Positions 39,743 through 48,185 of a DNA stretch of 64,000 nt are shown here, piece after piece (the stretch's first letter is position 1; every line of letters begins with the position of its first letter). The position numbers were made by a program, and so were the translations under genes. The notes below the pieces were generated by a model. It was not told where the DNA came from and did no database searches. It was given only the letters and a program-made list of their open reading frames with translations. This DNA is from a virus, in the IMG/VR virus record IMGVR_UViG_3300021085_000009, positions 1 through 64,000 of that record. One strand, written 5' to 3'.

Positions 39743-40141
39743 CTAATGTATTGTTCGTTCCTTTGGTTCATCATCAACTGATGGTTCCTCCATATCGCTG
39801 GTAGGATCGATGTCTCTTAACATTCTGACATATTCTTCTAAACCTTCAGAGTCCGAATCGCCGACAGGCGTCTCCAAAGTTCTTTTCTGTGAAGCTATAC
39901 TGATATAGGCTTCTCTTATTTCTGCACTAATTTCTGCTGAATGTATAATTCTCGATCGTAGTATTTTAAATAGGGTTTGGTCCGAAAATTGGAACCATGG
40001 TGTTAATTGGTATTGACCTACTAAATTTTGAATAAGTTTAAATGGTCTTTCGACAACGTAATTTTCACCATCAACTTTGTTAACTAAGGCAATAATGTCT
40101 TCGCCACTATATAATTTAAATTGTCTTACCGATATGTCCAT
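39743..40141 (-). CDS. Sm-like protein (paralog 2)
   Basis: A 132-residue protein starting MDISVRQFKLYSGEDIIALV, with the SGEDIIALV strand-turn-strand pattern seen in the paralog at 25211-25507 and in Hfq-like folds, then GENYVVERPFKLIQNL. A longer acidic C-terminal tail (DPTSDMEEPSVDDEP) follows. Probably RNA-binding, by fold only. Its stop is followed by the plus-strand promoter at 39681-39709. Overlaps the UvsW gene end by one base. Confidence 0.6.
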   Translation of the reverse strand: MDISVRQFKLYSGEDIIALVNKVDGENYVVERPFKLIQNLVGQYQLTPWFQFSDQTLFKILRSRIIHSAEISAEIREAYISIASQKRTLETPVGDSDSEGLEEYVRMLRDIDPTSDMEEPSVDDEPKERTIH

Positions 40142-41652
40142 TAAATTTTTATCTCAAATATTTTATAATTAAATTTCTCTTTACTATATATGCTAATTCG
40201 TACACCTGCATGTTCTAATGTGTAATTCTTCTTGTTCTTCCAATGTAGGTCATCTGCAATATCGTACACTTTAGTATTTATACCATCTGCGCTCTTCCTT
40301 AGCCCTCTTCCTATGCTTTGTAAAACCCTAATTTGAGACTTACTCGGTGAAGCAAATACGATATTATGAAGACGCTTAATATTAATCCCAGTAGAAAAAG
40401 TACCCATGGAAGCAACAATAATTGCGTTATCTTGTTGCTCTGTGATTGATCTAATCTTCTCCCTAGTATCGACATCGGTTTCTCCTGAGACATAAAATAA
40501 TTTCCTTTCCTCGGAACGAGGTAGTTTACTTATCTTATCCTGTAAAAGCGAGTGCAATGGTTTACCATGCTTCTCTACAAATTGAAATAGTATAAGTGTG
40601 TTTCCATCTTGGTCTAAAGCTAAATTACTAATAAAATTATTCCGTGGTTCGTACTTTACAATAAAATCTAGCTCATCGTGGTATTTCATTTTCTTTACAA
40701 GTTTACAATACTCGTCTGCATACTTTAAAAGTAATACTTGAATTTCTAATTGTGCTAATGTGTTTTTGTCCATTAACTCTTTTGTTGTTGTAACTTTATG
40801 AACAGGTCCAAACAGACCTTCTAAAACTAACTGATGAGTTAATGTTCCATCAAGGGTTCCTGTCGTACCTACTCTGTACTTAGCTTCTGTACATTTTTCT
40901 AATATTGAAGTTAATGACTTAGCTTTAAATGAATGTGCTTCATCTCCTATAACCATACCGTATTGCTCAAACCACTCATGGTGCATCTTATATATTGACT
41001 GCCATGTGGTAATAATAACCCTAGGTTTTATATTATATTTTTCTTTGCCTGAGTATATTCTATGGCAATTATCTTCTACATTCCAATCCTCAAGTTGAGA
41101 ATAGTCATTAAAGTCAGAATACATCTGCTCAACAAGTGACGTCGTTGGTACTACTAAAAGGACTTTGTTATCATACGTCTCTAGGTAATATCTAACAGCT
41201 AAATATATGATTAAACTCTTTCCAGAAGCCGTTGGTGATAGTAGAAGGCTTTTAGTTTTTGAAAGCAAGAGCGAGAGTGCCGTAAGTTGATAGTCATGGG
41301 GGATAATACCCTTACCGTTCACGCTAGGCCGTAATTCACTCATAAACCCTTCAATATCAATAATTTGTTCAATATCAGGCCTTGAATAGTACTCATCTTC
41401 CTCTATCTTCAGGGTGTAGTCCCTAACTTCACAGAATTCATTAAGGTATTGGAACAACCCACCATACAACGTCTTACGCCTAAGATCGTACAAGCGTATT
41501 TTACCATCCCACATCCTATTTTTATATGCTGGCATGAATTTATACCCTGGAACATAAAAACAAAAGTGTTCTGCCAACTCTTGCTCAATACCAGGATCAG
41601 TCAGTATCTGTATAAAGGTTTCGTTAAGTTTTTTAACTGTCACTATGTCCAT
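40141..41652 (-). CDS. uvsW: UvsW RNA-DNA/DNA helicase
   Basis: A 503-residue superfamily-2 helicase: Walker A LLSPTASGKSLI, DEAH box GDEAHSFK, and motif VI QSIGRGLRKS. UvsW unwinds R-loops and branched DNA, switching T4 from origin- to recombination-dependent replication. Immediately followed upstream by UvsY. T4 has the same pair. Confidence 0.93.
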   Translation of the reverse strand: MDIVTVKKLNETFIQILTDPGIEQELAEHFCFYVPGYKFMPAYKNRMWDGKIRLYDLRRKTLYGGLFQYLNEFCEVRDYTLKIEEDEYYSRPDIEQIIDIEGFMSELRPSVNGKGIIPHDYQLTALSLLLSKTKSLLLSPTASGKSLIIYLAVRYYLETYDNKVLLVVPTTSLVEQMYSDFNDYSQLEDWNVEDNCHRIYSGKEKYNIKPRVIITTWQSIYKMHHEWFEQYGMVIGDEAHSFKAKSLTSILEKCTEAKYRVGTTGTLDGTLTHQLVLEGLFGPVHKVTTTKELMDKNTLAQLEIQVLLLKYADEYCKLVKKMKYHDELDFIVKYEPRNNFISNLALDQDGNTLILFQFVEKHGKPLHSLLQDKISKLPRSEERKLFYVSGETDVDTREKIRSITEQQDNAIIVASMGTFSTGINIKRLHNIVFASPSKSQIRVLQSIGRGLRKSADGINTKVYDIADDLHWKNKKNYTLEHAGVRISIYSKEKFNYKIFEIKI

Positions 41653-42099
41653 TTAAATACCACTAGTAAACTTTCTCCACTCAATCATATTTTTAATAGT
41701 TTGGTGTCTCCACTTAACATTATCTAAAATTTCCTTTAGTGTGTCTGCAGTGGTTTTAAGATACTCAATACGGGCTTGAGCTTTTTGAATATCGGGATCA
41801 GAATCATAGTAATAATCCATATCGCCTTTTAATACTTTTAATCCATTTAATGGATCGTAATCCCAGCCTCTATCGTCAATATCCTCTTTGGACATTTTTC
41901 CATTATAATGCAACCACTTATCTTTAAGTAGAACCTTAAATTCCATTTCTCTTTTCTTAAGATCTAAACGATTGTGTGTTACAAATTCTAGGTATTTTGC
42001 GTGGAGTTTTGCTGAGTCTTTAGAAGATTCGTCAAGTTGCATTTCATCAATGTTTGAGTCTTTCTTCCACATTTCTAATATTTTTTCAATATCTAACAT
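41653..42099 (-). CDS. uvsY: UvsY recombination mediator
   Basis: A 148-residue protein matching the UvsY pattern: IEKILEMWKKDSNIDEMQL at the start and NMIEWRKFTSGI at the end, with a helical middle. UvsY loads UvsX on gp32-coated ssDNA. UvsX is encoded at 15536-16603. Spaced one base from UvsW. Confidence 0.85.
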   Translation of the reverse strand: MLDIEKILEMWKKDSNIDEMQLDESSKDSAKLHAKYLEFVTHNRLDLKKREMEFKVLLKDKWLHYNGKMSKEDIDDRGWDYDPLNGLKVLKGDMDYYYDSDPDIQKAQARIEYLKTTADTLKEILDNVKWRHQTIKNMIEWRKFTSGI

Positions 42100-42136
42100 A
42101 ATTAATTTCCTATACTACTATATATGATAGTAGTTA

Positions 42137-42601
42137 TTATATAAATTCAAACGAGGTATATTTAAAAGTTACGTCTGCTTGTAAGTATTCAATTTCAGTG
42201 GCACCTGTTGTAAATTCAACACCACTTAAACTAATAGGAAAAACATCTTTGAACCTAATAGTTTTACTTACGTTGTTGTGCGAGGTTAATATATTTAAAA
42301 TAGCATCAGATTTAAATTGCTCTCCAGCATTAACTATATTATGAATCCAATCAAAAGTTTCCTTATAGTTATCCATATCTTCAGTAATATTAAACTTAAC
42401 AGTTAAATCGTCAAATGTAATTCTGTCTCCAGTAAACCCTACATTAGCTCCTCTGAAAGGCATTGGTGCTTCAGCAATACTAATTGATGGTAAAGATACT
42501 GCAGTACAAAAGTATTCTAAATTAGGGTACAATTGATTGTCAATAGTAAACTTAAATCCGACAGGACTTAAATAGTTTTTATTTGAAGTTAGTGTGGCCA
42601 T
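42137..42601 (-). CDS. Second gp19-like tail tube protein
   Basis: A 154-residue protein of the T4 gp19 family: FTIDNQLYPNLEYFCTAVSL, then MPFRGANVGFTGDRITFDDL, and TFKYTSFEFI. The main tube gene is at 47647-48174, so this is a paralog. It may be a tube-terminal or baseplate-associated protein (T4 gp54 has a similar fold). Late promoter directly upstream; strong terminator behind the gp23 gene above. Confidence 0.8.
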   Translation of the reverse strand: MATLTSNKNYLSPVGFKFTIDNQLYPNLEYFCTAVSLPSISIAEAPMPFRGANVGFTGDRITFDDLTVKFNITEDMDNYKETFDWIHNIVNAGEQFKSDAILNILTSHNNVSKTIRFKDVFPISLSGVEFTTGATEIEYLQADVTFKYTSFEFI

Positions 42602-42619
42602 ATAATAATCTCCTAATAC

Positions 42620-42627
42620 TATTTATA
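42620..42627 (-). promoter_or_regulatory. Late promoter (TATAAATA)
   Basis: The minus strand reads TATAAATAG 19 bases before the start of the gp19-like gene, with AGGAG as ribosome site between them. Confidence 0.7.
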
Positions 42628-42651
42628 AGTCTTTTAGTATAGAACTCAGAC

Positions 42652-42679
42652 AAAAAAAGAGGGATCCTAAGACCCCTCT
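42652..42679 (-). terminator. Rho-independent terminator after gp23
   Basis: Minus strand: AGAGGGGTC, loop TTAG, GATCCCTCT (9 bp with one G-U pair), then seven T. It ends the capsid transcript before the separate late promoter of the next gene. Confidence 0.9.
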
Positions 42680-42702
42680 CCATCAGAATTAAAATATTCA
42701 GA

Positions 42703-44046
42703 TTATGATGAAACCATAATTCCGTCTACTCTAAAGATTCTGAAATATGGGTTGACACGGTTAGTACCCGCACCTGTAGCTGTTCCCACGAATGGGTTCT
42801 GCTGCATTCCATATCTAGTTTTGAATCCAATTCTTGGCTGGAAGTCATTCTCGCCAATCGCTTTAACCATAGTTAAAGGAACGTATGGGCAATAGAAGAT
42901 ACCTGCGTCGTATGGATTTGAACCTCTGTAACCTACACAAGCGAAATCGCCAGTAGCATAAGGATCGATATATACTTTCATTCTACCGTTAAGAACACCA
43001 GCAAAAGTATTACCAGTATCGTCAACATTTAGGTCAGTTGAAAGAGCAGGAGTATAGTCTAGAAGACCAGCTGCTGCTAGTGCTGAAGCAACATCAGAAG
43101 AACAAAGTACAAAATTACCTTTTCCTCTTCTTGTTTCTTTAGCGATTACGTTAGCTTCTCTTTCGAGTTGCATGATGAGACCTTTAAATCTCTCAACCAT
43201 CCATCTGCCGTCTGAATCTGTGTCTACATTGAACGCACCTTTAAGAGCAACGTTTGATTGTAAAGCACCAACTTTAGCTTTAGCAAGAATAGTTCTAACC
43301 ATTTCTCTGTTGATTTCCGCAAGGATTTCAGAAGAAAGAATATTAGCTAATTCGCCTTCAGCGTCTAGACCGTGGATTGCTTTAAGATCTTGAGCAAGTT
43401 CCATAGTGTATTCAGCTTTAAGAGCTCTTGAGTTAGCTAGTACTTGAGCTTTTTCGATTGAGAAAGCCATTTCGCCGAACTGGTTAGCACTTGAGATAGC
43501 AGAACCGGGTACAGCTGTACCTTTAGCTTCTGCATTAGCTGTAGTAATACCAGAACCGAATCCTGATACAACATCAGCTTCGTCAGCGATAGAAGTACCT
43601 GCGTCTCCAGAATCAACTACACCCATTAATCCAGTAGGATCAGCTTCGTGTGTACCAGTTCCTGAGAAGTCAGTATCTGCTTCGTCGAATAAAGCTTCAG
43701 TACCACCTTGAGTGCTGTACTTAGACTTCATTGCAAAGATTAGACCAGTAGGTCCGTTCATTGGTTGTACGCCTGCGATATCGTATGCGATAAGGTTAGG
43801 CATTGCACGTCTTACAAGAGAGATCAATACTGGATCAAAGTTACTAATGTTAGAACCAGTAGCGTTAGCTGCGGTTTCATTAAGTTGAAAATCAGAATGA
43901 TTTCTGGTTTCTTGTAGTGCGATTTCTTGGTTTTCCAAGAGTCTAGCAGTAACAGCTCTCTTGTGCTTGTCACCGATGCTTGGAGCATCTTCGTGATCAA
44001 GGACAGGAGTCCATTTCTCTACTAGATTTTTATCTGCGTTAAACAT
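42703..44046 (-). CDS. 23: Major capsid protein gp23
   Basis: A 447-residue protein with the gp23 pattern: FDPVLISLVRRAMPNLIAYD, GVQPMNGPTGLIFAM, YTMELAQDLKAIHGLDAE, and C-terminal FRIFRVDGIMVSS. The first about 60 residues form the scaffold-like arm removed by gp21 (cleavage site expected near residue 50-60 by analogy). It builds the capsid shell, with help from the GroES-like protein. No separate vertex protein gp24 was found. Confidence 0.97.
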   Translation of the reverse strand: MFNADKNLVEKWTPVLDHEDAPSIGDKHKRAVTARLLENQEIALQETRNHSDFQLNETAANATGSNISNFDPVLISLVRRAMPNLIAYDIAGVQPMNGPTGLIFAMKSKYSTQGGTEALFDEADTDFSGTGTHEADPTGLMGVVDSGDAGTSIADEADVVSGFGSGITTANAEAKGTAVPGSAISSANQFGEMAFSIEKAQVLANSRALKAEYTMELAQDLKAIHGLDAEGELANILSSEILAEINREMVRTILAKAKVGALQSNVALKGAFNVDTDSDGRWMVERFKGLIMQLEREANVIAKETRRGKGNFVLCSSDVASALAAAGLLDYTPALSTDLNVDDTGNTFAGVLNGRMKVYIDPYATGDFACVGYRGSNPYDAGIFYCPYVPLTMVKAIGENDFQPRIGFKTRYGMQQNPFVGTATGAGTNRVNPYFRIFRVDGIMVSS

Positions 44047-44072
44047 TTTTTATTTCCCCTTAGGTTTATGTT

Positions 44073-45215
44073 TTATTTAATAGATTTAGTTATAGCTTGA
44101 GTGTAAGCAGCCATTGAACTAGAGATAGACTGAACTTCGTCAGCTTCTTCATTTCCAATTGCGGCATTTACTTCGTCAACTGATTCATTAACATCTTGCT
44201 TGAAGTATGACTCTTTAACAACTGATACTTTCATTTCGAAAGATTCAGCGTTATCGAATTCAATGTCTTCTACCAATGATGATAACTTTTCAGCTTCGGT
44301 TTCAGCCAAGCCTGAAGAATGTCTTCTTACGATTTCAGCTCTTTCTAAAGATTGAGTTGACTCGTATAAACGAATATTTTCTTCTGTGGTTTTATTGAGT
44401 GATTCCTCTAGCTCAGCAACCTGTGATGATAACTCATCTACTAGATCAACCTTACCTTCTGGAACTTCAATGTAATGTTCCTTGAATACTACCTGAAGTG
44501 CACTCATAAAGTCTTCAGCGATTTCAGACCTTAGTCCAGTCTCTACTGCTACTTCATTTTCTTTCATCCAGTTTTCAACAACATAGTTAAGGTATGAATC
44601 TACCTTTTCTACGAGTGAGCTCTGAATATCAGCGACTTCTTCTTCAAGATTTTGCGCGTATTCGCCTTCTAGCCTGTCAATTTCTGCACCTACTTTACTT
44701 GCGTAAGCAGCTTCAAAAATCGCACCAGCTTTAACACGGAATCCATCTGACAATGTAGCTTCTTCAGCTACTAAGATATCCAAATCTTCAGAATAGTCAG
44801 CAGCCTCTAGCTTAGCTTTAGGTGCTTTCTTATCTTTAGCAACGGTGTCAACAGCTTTATCAACTGATCCATCGTCTTCTGATTCTTCTACTTTTGTCAA
44901 TTTAGCATATAGCTTTTGCGCGTCTTCCTTTTTGGCCTTTTTAAACATCTCCAATGCAGCGTTAATAACACCAGCTTTAGTTTTAGGGACTACAGGTGCA
45001 GACTCTTCGACTTTTTCTTCGTCTTTTTTGTCTTCATCTTCGTCTTCTTCAACCTTTGCTTCGGCTACTACTTCTTCATCTAAAGCTTCTTCCTCGTTTC
45101 CAACTTCGTTTTCAACGAGCTCTTCTTCAGAATCTAGCTCAGCATCTTCAGAGATGTCTAACACAGCCTCTTCCTCTGCAATTGCAGTGGATTTAATTGC
45201 GTCTTCTAATGACAT
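44073..45215 (-). CDS. 22: Prohead core scaffold gp22
   Basis: A 380-residue, highly acidic, helical protein (long Glu/Asp runs in residues 15-75) typical of gp22 scaffolds. It fills the prohead and is degraded by gp21. Acidic repeats near the start give long false open frames on the other strand. Located between gp23 and gp21 as in T4. Confidence 0.85.
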   Translation of the reverse strand: MSLEDAIKSTAIAEEEAVLDISEDAELDSEEELVENEVGNEEEALDEEVVAEAKVEEDEDEDKKDEEKVEESAPVVPKTKAGVINAALEMFKKAKKEDAQKLYAKLTKVEESEDDGSVDKAVDTVAKDKKAPKAKLEAADYSEDLDILVAEEATLSDGFRVKAGAIFEAAYASKVGAEIDRLEGEYAQNLEEEVADIQSSLVEKVDSYLNYVVENWMKENEVAVETGLRSEIAEDFMSALQVVFKEHYIEVPEGKVDLVDELSSQVAELEESLNKTTEENIRLYESTQSLERAEIVRRHSSGLAETEAEKLSSLVEDIEFDNAESFEMKVSVVKESYFKQDVNESVDEVNAAIGNEEADEVQSISSSMAAYTQAITKSIK

Positions 45216-45236
45216 TTTATATTCTCCTATTAAGAA

Positions 45237-45884
45237 TTAAAGTTTAGAGAGGAAATTTTTAAACGCTTTGATCTCTGCTTCAGCTAAATGCTTTTTAGGA
45301 GTACGCTTTATTTCAGTCTCAATTGATTCAATTTCTTGTGCAGTTAAGATACCGTTATTCCATATCCAATCAACACCTTCCATAATTCCATTGACAAATG
45401 CCTCTGGAGCGGAAGGGTCCTGGACTATATCTACAGTTGCAAGCATAAAATCCTTGCCCACGTAACTAGTACCATTCTTCTGTACAAGACTACCCATACC
45501 ACGACTTGATACACCAAGCTTAACGCCTCCATCGAGCAAACCTTCAACGATTTGTCCCATAGGGGTTTTAAGAATTGATGCTTTTCCAATAACATTACTT
45601 CCCTCAAATTTGAGATCTGTAATCTTATGTGAAACTTTATCCAGGTTAATTGTTGGACCTTCAGGGTGATTTAATTCCCCTACTGCTCGTCCACTTTTCA
45701 CCTGTTCGACTACGTATTTTTCTACCGCAGCCTCTAATATTTGTTTTTCATATATGCGACCATTTCTGTTCTTCTGATCGGCCTGCATAAACACGCCTTC
45801 AATGACGTGCTGTTTGCCACCATTTTTGGTAGCTTCTGTATAACATTCGATATTACTATCGGTATATTCAGATATTAACTTCAT
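45237..45884 (-). CDS. 21: Prohead protease gp21
   Basis: A 215-residue serine protease: VIEGVFMQADQKNRNGRIY, GELNHPEG (His73) and GVSSRGMGS (Ser126/Ser127) supply the likely catalytic His and Ser. It cleaves after Glu in (L/I)-x-E sites during head maturation. The candidate substrates at 474-11461 carry such sites. The start MKLISEYTDSNIE may itself hold cleavage sites (ISE, NIE). Confidence 0.93.
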   Translation of the reverse strand: MKLISEYTDSNIECYTEATKNGGKQHVIEGVFMQADQKNRNGRIYEKQILEAAVEKYVVEQVKSGRAVGELNHPEGPTINLDKVSHKITDLKFEGSNVIGKASILKTPMGQIVEGLLDGGVKLGVSSRGMGSLVQKNGTSYVGKDFMLATVDIVQDPSAPEAFVNGIMEGVDWIWNNGILTAQEIESIETEIKRTPKKHLAEAEIKAFKNFLSKL

Positions 45885-45894
45885 AGTTGTTCCT

Positions 45895-46065
45895 TTATGA
45901 CTCTTCAGCTTCAGAAGCTCGATCGGTCATTGTTGATGCTAAATCGATTTTTCTTGCATCGAGTGCATCTTTTAATTTATCAGCCATAATGCTATTAAAG
46001 TTATCACTAGCTTTAACATTATCGTTACCTTTTAAATTATCAATTAATGATTCTATACTACTCAT
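45895..46065 (-). CDS. Small prohead core protein (gp67/gp68-like)
   Basis: A 56-residue protein: MSSIESLIDNLKGNDNVKAS, then NFNSIMADKLKDALDARKID. Its place between gp20 and gp21, small size and helical, charged sequence fit the gp67 or gp68 core components of T4. Which of the two it matches is not clear. Late promoter 21 bases upstream. Confidence 0.6.
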   Translation of the reverse strand: MSSIESLIDNLKGNDNVKASDNFNSIMADKLKDALDARKIDLASTMTDRASEAEES

Positions 46066-46085
46066 TTCAGTTCCTCTTGTTTATA

Positions 46086-46093
46086 TATTTATA
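46086..46093 (-). promoter_or_regulatory. Late promoter (TATAAATA)
   Basis: The minus strand reads TATAAATAT between the portal gene and the small core gene, serving core, protease, scaffold and capsid genes. Confidence 0.7.
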
Positions 46094-46098
46094 AGTTT

Positions 46099-47583
46099 TT
46101 ATAAGTCAAGATCAAGGTCATCGTCATCGCCAGCATCTTTTTCTGCATCCATTTGCTTTCTAAGTGCCTCGATTTCGTCATCATCTTGTCTAAGAATATT
46201 TTTTCGTACCCATTCATGTGATACATATTTACCTACATATTCATCAAGTGTGGCTAACATTTCAAATCTTTCACGAATGATTTCAGATTCTTTTAATTCA
46301 CTGAAGTAATTATCCTCAATGTAATTAAATGCTATATATTCTTTCCAGTTTCTCCAATCATCTTTAGTAATAACACCTTTTAATAAAAGCTGTGTTTTTA
46401 ATACCTGCATGAAGATATCAGAAAATCTTTTTCTTATTCTATCAATAAACTTCTTAAATTTAACTTCATCTCTACTTATTTCAGTAGCTCTACCTAAGCT
46501 AAATTGTGCTTCTTGCTCTAATCTGTTCATAGGAACATTTAAAGCTTTATATAATTTCTTTTGGAAATAGATTATATCATCTATTTGCCCTAGGTTTTCT
46601 CCACCTGGAAGTGTAGATATTTCAGTACCTCTACCGCCTTCTCTTCTTGGTAAAAAGAAATCCTCTAACATTGACATATGTTTTCTGTCGTCTTTTACAT
46701 CACCAGTTTTAGCATCGTATACTAATTTATTACGATACTTATTCATGATGTTCTGTAAATACTCTTCAGCCTTACCCTTAGGTAAATTACCTACATCAAT
46801 ATAAAAAATTCTTCGTTCAGGAGCTCTAGATATTCTATAGATAACTAACGAGTCTTCCATCATCCTTAACTGATTTACAGGTTTAATAGCTTTCTGTAAA
46901 TGCGATAAAATTCTTTTACGACTTGGATCTAACATTCCTGATGTGCAATATGCTATAGAATCAGGGTGAATTTTAAGTCCTTGATTTGCTCTATCCATGT
47001 GTACATCTTGAAACATGAAATATTCTTTAGATTTTTTAATTAACTTTGCACCCGTCTTAGGATCAGTTTCTTCTTCAATCTCTTTAATCTTTCTAATTTT
47101 AGTAGGATCAATATATCTTAATTCTTTTAAACCCGCCTTAGGGTTATTATCATCTATAATCATATGGTATGGTAATCTACCATCTACATACCATTTTCTA
47201 AATATATCATGCCCAGTACTATTAAAATTTAATAGCTCTAAAACATTATCAAATTCTTTTCTGATATTTTTCTTAATGTTATCAGATATTTTTAATCTAT
47301 CCAATACAATTGCTACAGGAGCCGCATTAAAGTCTCCAGTAATAGCTTCGTTTACAATATCATCAATAGCAGCATCGCATTCAGGCTGAACAGAAATGTC
47401 TCTATACTTAAATATAAGCTCATTTTCGTTTTTTACTTTATCTCCATCAATATCAAGGTATTGGCCAAAGTGACCACCTGTACTAATTACACCAGTTCCT
47501 TCTGCTTCTGTATCAGGAACAAAGGAAGGTCTAACAGGTTCTTGAACCTTTCTATTAATCTCAAATCCGAACAATTCTGCCAT
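46099..47583 (-). CDS. 20: Portal protein gp20
   Basis: A 494-residue protein with the gp20 pattern FKYRDISVQPECDAAIDDIV, RRIFYIDVGNLPKGKAEEYL, MSMLEDFFLPRREGGRGTEI and a C-terminal acidic tail (DDDDLDLDL). It forms the dodecamer at the head vertex used for DNA packaging and tail joining. Late promoter and a leader hairpin precede it. Confidence 0.97.
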   Translation of the reverse strand: MAELFGFEINRKVQEPVRPSFVPDTEAEGTGVISTGGHFGQYLDIDGDKVKNENELIFKYRDISVQPECDAAIDDIVNEAITGDFNAAPVAIVLDRLKISDNIKKNIRKEFDNVLELLNFNSTGHDIFRKWYVDGRLPYHMIIDDNNPKAGLKELRYIDPTKIRKIKEIEEETDPKTGAKLIKKSKEYFMFQDVHMDRANQGLKIHPDSIAYCTSGMLDPSRKRILSHLQKAIKPVNQLRMMEDSLVIYRISRAPERRIFYIDVGNLPKGKAEEYLQNIMNKYRNKLVYDAKTGDVKDDRKHMSMLEDFFLPRREGGRGTEISTLPGGENLGQIDDIIYFQKKLYKALNVPMNRLEQEAQFSLGRATEISRDEVKFKKFIDRIRKRFSDIFMQVLKTQLLLKGVITKDDWRNWKEYIAFNYIEDNYFSELKESEIIRERFEMLATLDEYVGKYVSHEWVRKNILRQDDDEIEALRKQMDAEKDAGDDDDLDLDL

Positions 47584-47604
47584 AATTTTTACCTTTACAA
47601 TATT

Positions 47605-47628
47605 GACAGGGACGCAATTGTCCCTGCC
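47605..47628 (-). other. Hairpin at the 5' end of the gp20 transcript
   Basis: Minus strand: GGCAGGGAC, 6-base loop, GTCCCTGTC, a 9 bp stem with one G-U pair, beginning about where a transcript from the TATAAATA at 47636 should start. No T-run follows. Confidence 0.65.
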
Positions 47629-47635
47629 ATATTAT

Positions 47636-47643
47636 TATTTATA
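47636..47643 (-). promoter_or_regulatory. Late promoter (TATAAATA) for gp20
   Basis: The minus strand reads TATAAATAA, 53 bases before the portal start, next to the gp19 stop codon. Confidence 0.7.
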
Positions 47644-47646
47644 CGA

Positions 47647-48174
47647 CTAAGAAGTAGTGTCAGATTCCCAATAAGTTACCTGCATCTCAACTGTGAATTC
47701 TTCGATTGCGTTCTCAGAATCATAGTTTAAATCAATTGCAGATAAATTAGTAGGATAACATCCTCTTACGTTATAAGTTTTTACAGTTTCTCCAGCCTTA
47801 TTCAATTGCTCGATTACTACGTCCGACTGATATTCAGTTGGGTTTGATAATCCAGTATTTGCGTTGTGCTGATTAATTCCATTCATCCATCTTTCAAAGC
47901 TATTTCTAACTTCAAATGCAGCATCATTGATGACAGTTAATGTAACTGGTTCAAATGCTCTATCACCTGCTACTGACATCTTTCTTCCTCTGAAATTTAC
48001 TTCAATGGGAGCGATTACAGAAGATGGGATAGCTACTGCTTTACACAAGAATGAAGTTAATTCCACATTTCCCTGAGCATAGCTTGGGAAGTTAACTGTA
48101 GCCTTAAACAAGTTAGGTCTTGCACCACCGCCTGTCAGCTTAGATTTAAAATCATCTATACCTAAAATTGCCAT
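47647..48174 (-). CDS. 19: Tail tube protein gp19
   Basis: A 175-residue protein of the gp19 family: ARPNLFKATVNFPSYAQ, VAIPSSVIAPIEVNFRGRKM, VEMQVTYWESDTTS. It stacks in hexamers to build the inner tail tube. Between sheath (gp18) and portal (gp20) genes as in T4. Confidence 0.93.
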   Translation of the reverse strand: MAILGIDDFKSKLTGGGARPNLFKATVNFPSYAQGNVELTSFLCKAVAIPSSVIAPIEVNFRGRKMSVAGDRAFEPVTLTVINDAAFEVRNSFERWMNGINQHNANTGLSNPTEYQSDVVIEQLNKAGETVKTYNVRGCYPTNLSAIDLNYDSENAIEEFTVEMQVTYWESDTTS

Positions 48175-48185
48175 TATACTTCTCC

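Noticed and set aside
44845-45240. Long plus-strand open frame (131 residues)
   Set aside because: It is the complement of acidic, GAA/GAG-rich codons of the gp22 scaffold gene and consists mostly of Ser; it is a mirror of that gene.
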